Shown piece by piece: positions 1 through 5,184 of a stretch of DNA of 5,184 bases. A program made the position numbers and the translations under genes. Each line of letters opens with the position of its first letter. Position 1 is the first letter of the stretch. This stretch comes from Agrobacterium fabrum (GTDB taxonomy: Bacteria > Pseudomonadota > Alphaproteobacteria > Rhizobiales > Rhizobiaceae): positions 1 through 5,184 of the forward strand of contig QFOL01000277.1 in assembly GCA_003241215.1 (NCBI GenBank), in the 5' to 3' direction. The notes under the pieces are model-generated. The model searched no databases, was not told the DNA's origin, and was given only the letters and a program-made list of their open reading frames with translations.

Positions 1-8
1 AATCGATC

Positions 9-147
9 CAAAACAACTTAATTGGAGGCGATGAAAGCCGAACGGTTAACAATGTCTGATGGCGGTAGGATGCCATTAAGACATTGTTAGGGCGGGAAAC
101 GCGCGCGGAATCGCCATCAACAACCTGTGTTTCCGACCGTTGTTTTG
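9..147. repeat. Outer 9-bp inverted pair flanking the hairpin
   Basis: CAAAACAAC at 9-17 is the exact reverse complement of GTTGTTTTG at 139-147. The pair encloses the 47-89 hairpin. Matching does not extend on either side of the 9 bp, and the arms are simple in composition, so chance is a real possibility. No flanking target duplication was recognised. Confidence 0.25.
47..89. repeat. Perfect 11-bp inverted repeat, two-tier hairpin
   Basis: TAACAATGTCT at 47-57 is matched exactly by its reverse complement AGACATTGTTA at 79-89. Inside, ATGGC (59-63) pairs with GCCAT (72-76), separated from the outer stem by a 1-by-2 nt internal loop and closed by an 8-nt loop. The structure can form on either strand. 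Neither strand has a U-tract after the stem, so it is not a canonical intrinsic terminator. It could be an mRNA 3'-end stabiliser for the fhu transcript, a palindromic repeat element, or a paired operator with half-sites 32 bp apart, about three helical turns. The repeat is seen directly; its function is unknown. Confidence 0.75.
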
Positions 148-158
148 CTGCAACAGCC

Positions 159-968
159 TCAGAGCGGCAGCGCTACCGGAAGGCCGGTGGCGGCATGGGT
201 CATGACATCCATGCGAACGCCATAGATCCGCTCCAGCGTTTCCGGCGTCATGATCTCCTGCGGCGTCCCCCGTGCAATGAGCTGGCCGGAATGCAGCGCG
301 ACGATCTCGTCGCAGAACCTTGCAGCCATGTTGACATCATGCAGCACCACGATGACGCCGAGGCCCTTTTCCCGCGACAGCCGCTGCACCAGCGAGAGCA
401 CCTCGAGCTGATGGGCCATGTCGAGTGCGGAAATGGGCTCGTCGAGAAGCAGGCTTTCGGCATTTTGCGCCACCAGCATGGCCAGCCACACGCGCTGGCG
501 TTCGCCGCCGGAAAGCGTATCGACCAGCCGGTCGCGGAAGGCGACGGTATCGGTGAGTTCGATGGCCTCATCCACCTTCTCCTGATCCGCTTTGGTGAAC
601 TGCCCGAGCGCGCCATGCCAGGGATAACGGCCAAGCGCCACCAGTTCCCTGGCCAGCATGCCGGAGGCGGCCGGCGTATATTGCGGCAGATAGGCGAGCT
701 TGCGCGCAAATTCGCGGTTGCCCCAGGCGTTCAACGGCTTTCCTTCGAACGAAACCCTGCCCGCCGTCGGCTCCTGCATGCGCGCGAGAATCTTGAGCAG
801 CGTCGATTTTCCCGAACCGTTATGGCCGATCAGGCCGATGGTCTTGCCGGTTGGGAAACTGGCCGTCAGCGGCTGCAGCAATGTCCTGCCCGGCACCTCC
901 ATGGTCACGCCGTCGAGAGAAAAAAGCGGAACATCGTCATAGTCGACGGCAAGTGCTGCCTGACCCAT
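159..968 (-). CDS. fhuC: Ferric-hydroxamate ABC transporter ATP-binding protein FhuC
   Basis: This is the cytoplasmic ATPase that powers siderophore import through FhuB. In the 269-residue protein, visible motifs are Walker A GHNGSGKST (about 48-56), the Q-loop glutamine in YLPQ (about 96), the ABC signature LSGGERQR (about 152-159), Walker B ESLLLDEP (about 171-178), the D-loop SALD (about 180-183) and the switch histidine in VVLHD (about 210). All catalytic elements are intact and the length matches E. coli FhuC (about 265 aa). The FecE/BtuD/FhuC importer subfamily is clear; the hydroxamate assignment rests mainly on the adjacent fhuD and fhuB. The start at 968 was chosen because GGAG lies 9 nt upstream. 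An in-frame ATG at 977, three codons earlier, has the same GGAG directly abutting it, but overlaps the stop of a mini reading frame (ATGA), so it remains possible. It is the last gene of the operon in this window and ends in TGA. Confidence 0.93.
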   Translation of the reverse strand: MGQAALAVDYDDVPLFSLDGVTMEVPGRTLLQPLTASFPTGKTIGLIGHNGSGKSTLLKILARMQEPTAGRVSFEGKPLNAWGNREFARKLAYLPQYTPAASGMLARELVALGRYPWHGALGQFTKADQEKVDEAIELTDTVAFRDRLVDTLSGGERQRVWLAMLVAQNAESLLLDEPISALDMAHQLEVLSLVQRLSREKGLGVIVVLHDVNMAARFCDEIVALHSGQLIARGTPQEIMTPETLERIYGVRMDVMTHAATGLPVALPL

Positions 969-973
969 GGTTC

Positions 974-1006
974 TCATCTCCGTACATCGTTCAAAAAATT
1001 CATCAT
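974..1006 (-). other. Ten-codon mini reading frame bridging fhuB and fhuC
   Basis: An ATG at 1006-1004 overlaps the fhuB stop TGA (1005-1003) as ATGA. It opens a frame of ten codons (MMNFLNDVRR) ending at TGA 976-974, which in turn overlaps the upstream candidate fhuC ATG (977-975) as ATGA. A weak AGG-rich stretch precedes it. It could serve as a translational coupling bridge that carries ribosomes from fhuB to fhuC across the short gap. The peptide itself has no recognisable function. The arrangement is seen; the role is inference and chance is not excluded. Confidence 0.25.
978..981 (-). promoter_or_regulatory. Ribosome binding site deciding the fhuC start
   Basis: The minus strand reads GGAG at 981-978, then 9 nt to the ATG at 968. 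The other candidate ATG at 977 begins immediately after GGAG, which leaves no room for normal spacing. This favours the shorter fhuC. Confidence 0.55.
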
Positions 1007-2967
1007 CGCCTGCCTGAAAGCCAGATCAGATAGGGCGCACCCGCCAGGGCCGCAAAAAGCCCGAGCGGCAGCTCGTAGGGGAAAGTGACCGTCCGCGCCC
1101 CGAGATCGGAAAGCGCCATCAGCACCGCGCCGAACAGGAAGGAAGCGAAGAGATGGTTGCGCGGCGTGGTGAAGCCGGCGCGAAGCGCAATATGCGGCGC
1201 CATTAGCCCAACGAAACTCAAGGGGCCGACAAGCAGCGAGGCGGCGGCGGTGGCGATGCCGGACACCGCGATGACGGCGATGCGCGCCGCGCCGAGCGGC
1301 AGGCCGAGGGAGACCGGCACATCCCGGCCGAGCGGCAGGATCGTCAGCCAGCGCGCGACCGATAGTGCCCCCGCCAGAAGCACGACGGAAAGAATGGCGA
1401 GAAAGATCGCCGAAGCCGGTGTCGCGGTCGAGCCCGAGCCGCTGAGCCAGGCGAGAATCTGCCAGGCGCGCTGGTCGCCAATGGCGAGCAGCGCCGAAAG
1501 CACCGCAGAGCAGAGCGAACTTACGGCGATGCCGGCAAGCAGGATTTTTTCCGGCGCAAGGTGCCGGCGCACGGAAAAGATCAATACGAGGATCATGACC
1601 GCCGCCGAGCCGACGCCGGCGCCGCAAAACAGTTCGAACAGGCCGGCCGCCGGGAAAAGCGTGATGGCGGCGGCAAAACCGAGACCCGCGCCGCCGCTGA
1701 CGCCGATGACCTCAGGGCTTGCCATGGGATTGCCGGTGAGCCGCTGGAGGAGCGCCCCCGCCATGGCCAGCAGACCACCGGCGGCTATGGCCGCCACCAG
1801 CCGCGGCCAGCGCAACGGCAGCAGGCTTTGCAGGTCATTGGCGCCAAGCACCGTCCAGCCCTCCGGCGCCTTTCCTGTGGCGAGCGCTGCAAAGACCAGA
1901 CCCGCCATGATGGCGAGAACCGGCAGCAGGGCCGTAAGCCGGCGTCTTGCCGTGAGATCGACACCTTCGCCGCGATGCACATCGGTCGGCCGGATTTTCG
2001 GCAGCAGCCACAGAAGCAGCGGGCCGCCGATCAGTGCCGTTACCGCACCGGTCGGAAAAACTTCGGCCGTCGTGCTCGCCAGAAGCTGCACGAGACCGTC
2101 GCAGAACCACAGCAGCAGACCACCGAGAAGCGGGGAAACCAGGAGCACCGAAGACGAGCGCCTGACGCCGAGCGCCCGGGTGAGCGCCGGTGCAGCAAGG
2201 CCGATGAAGCTGACGAGACCGACCGCCGAAGCAACGAAGGCGGCGAGCATGACAGCGACGGCCGCAACCGCCAGCCTGACCGAAAACAGCGAGACGCCAA
2301 GCGATCGAGCGCCGGCGTCACCGAGACCGAGAACCGTGAGCGGCCTTATCAACACACCGGTCAGGACAAGGCCCGCGAGAAGCTGGAAGGCAAGCAGAAT
2401 GGCGTTCGACCAATCCTGCTGGCTGAGCGAGCCGCCGTTCCAGACGACGAGCGACATCAGATATTCGCCCTGCGCCAGCGTCAGCGCGGCGGAAGCGGAA
2501 GCGGCGGTGATGCCGACCAACAGCCCTGACACCACCATGGTCACCGGCTCGAAAGAGCGTCGCCAGCCGAGAAGAAACACGATACCGGCCGCAGCGGCAG
2601 CGCCGGCGAGCGCCACCAATGCGCGGTTACCATCCAGCACCGATGGGAAAAACAGGGTGGCGACGACGATGGCGAGCTGTGCGCCTGCGGAAATGCCGAG
2701 CGTCGACGGGTCGGCAATCGGATTGCGCAGCAATTGCTGGAAAAGCGCGCCGGACAAGCCAAGCATGGCGCCCGCCAGAATGGCGACGGCCACACGCGGC
2801 ATCAGGCTGAAAGCGAAGATGATCTGATCCATCGACATGGATGCGGCATCGAATGGCGGACCGGGCCACGCCCCGAAAGGCAACCGCTGGAAGCCGGCAT
2901 GCAGGGAAAGCCCGCAGGCCAGCACGAACAGCAGGCCGAAGAAAATCTGAAGAGGCCGGGCTGTCAC
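1003..2967 (-). CDS. fhuB: Ferric-hydroxamate ABC transporter permease FhuB (fused double permease)
   Basis: FhuB is the inner-membrane channel that moves ferric hydroxamates into the cytoplasm, energised by FhuC and loaded by FhuD. The 654-residue product is two tandem BtuC/FecCD-type permease halves in one chain, as in E. coli FhuB (about 660 aa). The N-terminal half (about 1-325) has the hallmark RNPIADPSTLGISAGA (81-96), LGLGDAGARSLGV (213-225) and VGLVSFIGLAAP (249-260). A basic linker (about 325-345) follows. The C-terminal half repeats these as GNPMASPEVIGVSGGAG (412-428) and LVGPLSFVGLMAPH (579-592), and ends in the PYELPLG...AGAP segment near 630-645. The chain is hydrophobic throughout, consistent with about 20 membrane spans. 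The start codon is GTG, which forms a 4-nt GTGA overlap with the fhuD stop and is preceded by GGAGG at 4 nt, so coupled translation with fhuD is likely. No frame break was seen. Confidence 0.95.
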   Translation of the reverse strand: MTARPLQIFFGLLFVLACGLSLHAGFQRLPFGAWPGPPFDAASMSMDQIIFAFSLMPRVAVAILAGAMLGLSGALFQQLLRNPIADPSTLGISAGAQLAIVVATLFFPSVLDGNRALVALAGAAAAAGIVFLLGWRRSFEPVTMVVSGLLVGITAASASAALTLAQGEYLMSLVVWNGGSLSQQDWSNAILLAFQLLAGLVLTGVLIRPLTVLGLGDAGARSLGVSLFSVRLAVAAVAVMLAAFVASAVGLVSFIGLAAPALTRALGVRRSSSVLLVSPLLGGLLLWFCDGLVQLLASTTAEVFPTGAVTALIGGPLLLWLLPKIRPTDVHRGEGVDLTARRRLTALLPVLAIMAGLVFAALATGKAPEGWTVLGANDLQSLLPLRWPRLVAAIAAGGLLAMAGALLQRLTGNPMASPEVIGVSGGAGLGFAAAITLFPAAGLFELFCGAGVGSAAVMILVLIFSVRRHLAPEKILLAGIAVSSLCSAVLSALLAIGDQRAWQILAWLSGSGSTATPASAIFLAILSVVLLAGALSVARWLTILPLGRDVPVSLGLPLGAARIAVIAVSGIATAAASLLVGPLSFVGLMAPHIALRAGFTTPRNHLFASFLFGAVLMALSDLGARTVTFPYELPLGLFAALAGAPYLIWLSGRR

Positions 2968-3845
2968 AGCGCCTCCCCCCGCGCCGTCAGGGCCTCGGTC
3001 AGAAGCCGTGCGAAACGCATGCCGGCGGTGATGCCACCATAGGGGCCGACATTGCCGAGCGTGACCACCCGATTTTCGCGTATGGCGGGCAATGCGCGCC
3101 AGATGGCGCTGTTACGCAGGCTTTCGCGCGCTTCCACCGGAATATCGGAAACAATGACGATACGCGCCTCGGGCGAAGCAGCGAGGTTTTCAAGCGGAAC
3201 CGGGGCAGCGAAGGTAAATTGCGAACGGTTCGCCCAGGCATTGCCAAGCCCCAGCCGGCCGAGAATATCCCCGAACATGCTGTCGGCGCCGAAAACGCGA
3301 AAATGCCGGGCATCGCCGATATTGATCACATAGGTCGGCCGCGCCGCAAAACCGGCAAGGCGGGTGCGCATGGCCTGCAGCGATTTTTCCGTTTCGTCCA
3401 AGACCCTGCGCGCTTCGGCGACCCTGCCGAGTTTTTCACCAAGCGCGGTAACCGCCGCCAGCGCCTTTTGAAACGGCGGCTCGCCCTTCACGTAAAAGGG
3501 CAGCGAGAAGACCGGGGCAATCGCTTCCAGCCTGCCGGTATAACGCGTGTAGAAAGGCGAGATCAGAATGAGATCCGGCCGGGTCAATTGCAGAAGCTCG
3601 AAATTCGGCGCGCCGCGCAGGCCGAGATCGGCGACGGTTTCAGGGATTTCCGGCTCGACTGCGTTCACCCTGAACTGGATGAGTTCGGTGGCCGCCACCG
3701 GCATGATGCCGAGCGCCACCGAGGTTTCGAGCATGGCCCAGTCGATCGCGGCGAGGCGAGGCGTGGCTGCCGCCCCCGCCTTGCCCGCAAGGGCCGAAGC
3801 GGCGAGCAGGCCTAAAAATTCCCGCCGTCCCCAGAGGGGGGACAT
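2964..3845 (-). CDS. fhuD: Periplasmic ferric-hydroxamate-binding protein FhuD
   Basis: FhuD binds ferric hydroxamate siderophores in the periplasm and delivers them to FhuBC. The N-terminus is a twin-arginine signal: GRREFLGLL (about 6-14), a hydrophobic stretch, then an AGA site near 23-25. No lipobox cysteine is present, so the mature protein should be soluble. Similarity to E. coli FhuD as I recall it runs along the chain, for example DARHFRVFG...SMFGDILG...GNAW (about 178-204). The E. coli ligand residues Arg84 and Tyr106 align with Arg77 (in LGLRGAPNFELL) and Tyr99 (in SPFYTRY). The position of E. coli Trp217 appears to be Thr211 here. The start at 3845 (293 aa) was chosen because AAGGA lies 7 nt upstream and the beginning MSPLWGRR resembles E. 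coli. An in-frame ATG at 3866 adds seven residues but has AGGGG only 1 nt away. The stop overlaps the fhuB start. Confidence 0.93.
   Translation of the reverse strand: MSPLWGRREFLGLLAASALAGKAGAAATPRLAAIDWAMLETSVALGIMPVAATELIQFRVNAVEPEIPETVADLGLRGAPNFELLQLTRPDLILISPFYTRYTGRLEAIAPVFSLPFYVKGEPPFQKALAAVTALGEKLGRVAEARRVLDETEKSLQAMRTRLAGFAARPTYVINIGDARHFRVFGADSMFGDILGRLGLGNAWANRSQFTFAAPVPLENLAASPEARIVIVSDIPVEARESLRNSAIWRALPAIRENRVVTLGNVGPYGGITAGMRFARLLTEALTARGEAL
2972..2976 (-). promoter_or_regulatory. Ribosome binding site of fhuB
   Basis: The minus strand reads GGAGG at 2976-2972, within a longer G-rich run (2980-2972), 4 nt before the GTG at 2967. It lies inside the end of fhuD and supports the non-ATG start of fhuB. 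Confidence 0.6.
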
Positions 3846-3852
3846 CCATCGA

Positions 3853-3857
3853 TCCTT
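3853..3857 (-). promoter_or_regulatory. Ribosome binding site deciding the fhuD start
   Basis: AAGGA at 3857-3853 on the minus strand is followed by 7 nt and the ATG at 3845. It lies inside the longer alternative reading frame that begins at 3866, and its near-ideal spacing argues for the shorter protein. Confidence 0.6.
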
Positions 3858-3894
3858 GCGCGTCATGCCCCTGCTGCTTCACTTTGATGTGGCG

Positions 3895-5184
3895 TTACCA
3901 ACGGTAGGTCAGCTTGCCCATAACGGTTCTGCCGTCACCGTAATAGCATCCGAAAGTGGAGCAACTAGAAATATATTCTTTATCAGTCAAGTTTTGCACC
4001 AGAAGCGAGGCGCGGTAGCCGTTCTTCTCGTAGTGCACGCCGAGATCGAGAAGGGCGAGGCCCTTCATCTCGAAGGCATTGGCCGCATCGCCGTAGCGTT
4101 TGCCGACATAGCGCACACCGCCGCCAATGCCGAAACCTTCGAGCGCCGTATCCTCCGGGAAGGTGTAATCGAGCCAGAGGCTTGCGGCGTGCTGGGGGGC
4201 ATTGTCCAGTTCCTTGCCGTTGTTGACGCGGCCGGAGACCTCGCTGTCCATGTAGGTATAGGCCGCGCGCAGGTCGAGCCCGTCTGCAAGGCTTGCGACG
4301 CCTTCCAGTTCGAGACCTCTCACATGCGCCTCATCCATCTGCTGCGTCACCCCGCCCACCGTCGTTGTGACGTTCTTCTGTTTCAGATCGTAGATCGCGG
4401 CGGAGAAGAAACCATCGAAGCCCTCAGGCTGATATTTGATGCCCGCTTCCCATTGTTCGCCGGTGGTCGGTTTCGGCGCATCGCCGACGGCCGGCTGCGG
4501 CACCGGTTCGAAGGAGGTCGCGTAGCTGACATAGGGCGCAATGCCGCCATCGAAGAGATAGCTGACACCGACACGGCCGGTCAGCTTGTGATCGTCCTTG
4601 TCGAGCGAGCGGTAGGTGGTGCCGTTGAAGGTCGTGCCGGTGGTGCTTGCCCAGTCCTGCCGCAGGCCGGCGGTGACGCGCCAGTTCTCGAAGGCCATCT
4701 CGTCCTGGGCATAAAGGCCGATCTGGGAAATATCCGTCTTCACATCGGCATAAAGCGTGCGCGAGGTGAGGCTGATCGGCCCGCCATAGACCGGATTGAC
4801 CGGGTTGAGCGGCGTCGCGGCCCAGAATTCGGTTTTGACGTTATTGTCGAAATAACGGTAGTCTAGCCCGACAAGCAGGGTGTGGTCGACAGGCCCCGTG
4901 GAGAAATCTGCCTGCAGGCTGTTGTCGATGTTGAAAGTGTTCAGCAGCTCGTCCTGGAACGTCGCATTGCGGCGGATGAGATTGCCGATCATGCCGTTAT
5001 TGGTCGAAGACATGCCGAGCGCACGATAGGACCAGTCGAAATTGGAATAACGCGCATTCTGCCGGAAGGTGAAGGTATCGTCGAAACGGTGCTCGAATTC
5101 ATAGCCGATATTGGTGAATTTGCGGCTTGATGTATCGAAGGACGGATCGCCGACATAAAAGCTGCGGTCCAGCATATTGCCGGG
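3895..5184 (-). CDS. fhuA: TonB-dependent ferric-siderophore receptor, C-terminal part (FhuA/FoxA type)
   Basis: This outer-membrane beta-barrel receptor takes up a ferric siderophore with energy from TonB. The frame is open to the right window edge, so only the last 429 residues are present. Relatives have about 700 residues, so the signal peptide, TonB box, plug and first strands lie outside. The visible Met at 5175 is internal, not a start. Barrel evidence includes repeated amphipathic strands rich in aromatic residues such as YEFEHRF, VGLDYRYF, LYAQDEM, PYVSYATSFEP and GEQWEAGIKYQ, then the C-terminal block VQNLTDKEY and a terminal Trp, as expected for barrel insertion. Two cysteines five residues apart (codons 3961-3963 and 3946-3948) resemble the C-terminal disulfide pair of E. 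coli FhuA. The adjacent fhuDBC genes support a hydroxamate ligand, but ferrichrome and ferrioxamine cannot be told apart from this fragment. The final codons are unusually AT-rich. The gene ends in TAA 49 nt before fhuD. Confidence 0.88.
   Translation of the reverse strand, partial: PGNMLDRSFYVGDPSFDTSSRKFTNIGYEFEHRFDDTFTFRQNARYSNFDWSYRALGMSSTNNGMIGNLIRRNATFQDELLNTFNIDNSLQADFSTGPVDHTLLVGLDYRYFDNNVKTEFWAATPLNPVNPVYGGPISLTSRTLYADVKTDISQIGLYAQDEMAFENWRVTAGLRQDWASTTGTTFNGTTYRSLDKDDHKLTGRVGVSYLFDGGIAPYVSYATSFEPVPQPAVGDAPKPTTGEQWEAGIKYQPEGFDGFFSAAIYDLKQKNVTTTVGGVTQQMDEAHVRGLELEGVASLADGLDLRAAYTYMDSEVSGRVNNGKELDNAPQHAASLWLDYTFPEDTALEGFGIGGGVRYVGKRYGDAANAFEMKGLALLDLGVHYEKNGYRASLLVQNLTDKEYISSCSTFGCYYGDGRTVMGKLTYRW

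Larger units (their letters stand above)
1..158. other. Non-coding region downstream of fhuC
   Basis: This stretch follows the fhuC stop codon on the minus strand and runs to the window edge. No convincing gene lies in it. It holds a strong inverted repeat at 47-89, a weaker 9-bp inverted pair (9-17 with 139-147), and a 7-bp pair (58-64 with 112-118) that could compete with the main hairpin. No hairpin followed by a T-run was seen on either strand, so where the operon transcript ends cannot be stated. The neighbouring gene to the left is outside the window. Confidence 0.7.
159..5184 (-). other. Ferric-hydroxamate uptake operon, order receptor-fhuD-fhuB-fhuC
   Basis: All four genes are on the minus strand. 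Spacing is 49 nt between the receptor gene and fhuD, a 4-nt GTGA overlap between fhuD and fhuB, and 34 nt between fhuB and fhuC. No promoter-like or terminator-like gap separates them. The promoter and any iron-responsive operator (RirA, Irr or Fur type in this group) would lie upstream of the receptor gene, beyond the right edge, so regulation by iron is expected from the pathway but cannot be shown here. Confidence 0.8.

Noticed and set aside
47..89. Rho-independent terminator for the fhu operon
   Set aside because: The stem is good, but neither strand has a T-run after it, and the stem is not GC-rich in its outer part.
31..90. 19-codon plus-strand frame starting ATG after GGAGG, spanning the hairpin
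   Set aside because: The Shine-Dalgarno spacing is only 2 nt, the peptide is unremarkable, and no gene follows on the plus strand for it to act as a leader. It was considered as a leader peptide and set aside.
84..1088. Plus-strand open frame opposite fhuC
   Set aside because: It is antisense to an intact ABC ATPase with all motifs, and it begins with a non-ATG codon inside the hairpin arm. It is a shadow.
974..1627. 217-codon minus-strand frame out of phase within fhuB
   Set aside because: It is Arg- and Ala-rich and fully embedded in the fhuB C-terminal half, whose frame is clearly the real one. Only its last ten codons are of interest as a possible coupling bridge.
1085..2827. Long plus-strand open frame opposite fhuB, plus a second one at 1561-2529
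   Set aside because: Both lie antisense to a clear, full-length fhuB. The predicted proteins are low-complexity, rich in Ser, Arg, Ala, Thr and Pro, or in Gln and Arg, with no family features. This is typical of shadows produced by GC-rich codon bias.
3568..4866. Long plus-strand open frame opposite fhuD and the receptor gene, and another at 2841-3815
   Set aside because: They are antisense to well-supported genes, and their translations show no recognisable domain or sensible start context.
3895..5175. Receptor gene starting at the ATG at 5175
   Set aside because: The frame is open through to the window edge, the sequence before the Met (Pro-Gly-Asn) continues the protein, and the fragment lacks the signal peptide, TonB box and plug. 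The Met is internal.
1..5184. tRNA, rRNA, CRISPR arrays, insertion sequences or toxin-antitoxin genes
   Set aside because: None was seen. There are no regularly spaced repeats or transposase motifs, and nearly all the sequence is taken up by the four transport genes.

Overview
The window reads as one minus-strand operon for uptake of iron bound to hydroxamate siderophores (ferrichrome or ferrioxamine type). GC content is high, the frames are strongly codon-biased, and the proteins resemble those of alphaproteobacterial Rhizobiaceae (Agrobacterium/Rhizobium type). That taxonomic placement is inferred from protein character and base composition, not from a marker gene.

In order of transcription, right to left: (1) 5184-3895 is the C-terminal part of a TonB-dependent outer-membrane ferric-siderophore receptor (FhuA/FoxA type), cut by the window edge, so its plug domain, signal peptide and promoter are not visible. 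(2) 3845-2964 is FhuD, the periplasmic binding protein, with a twin-arginine signal. (3) 2967-1003 is FhuB, a double-length inner-membrane permease that starts with GTG and overlaps the fhuD stop by 4 nt. (4) 968-159 is FhuC, the ATPase. Positions 1-158 are non-coding and hold a perfect 11-bp inverted repeat that forms a two-tiered hairpin without a T-tract.

Together the genes give a complete route. The receptor takes up the ferric siderophore using TonB energy, FhuD carries it across the periplasm, FhuB moves it across the inner membrane, and FhuC hydrolyses ATP to drive this. TonB-ExbBD and any ferric-siderophore reductase must be encoded elsewhere. Tight spacing (49 nt, 4-nt overlap, 34 nt with the starts chosen here) supports one transcript.

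I found no new system. The items worth a second look are small: the hairpin after fhuC, a ten-codon reading frame linking fhuB to fhuC through two ATGA overlaps, and a sharply AT-rich patch in the last codons of the receptor gene. Long reading frames on the plus strand opposite fhuB and the receptor gene are best explained as shadows of GC-rich codon bias.
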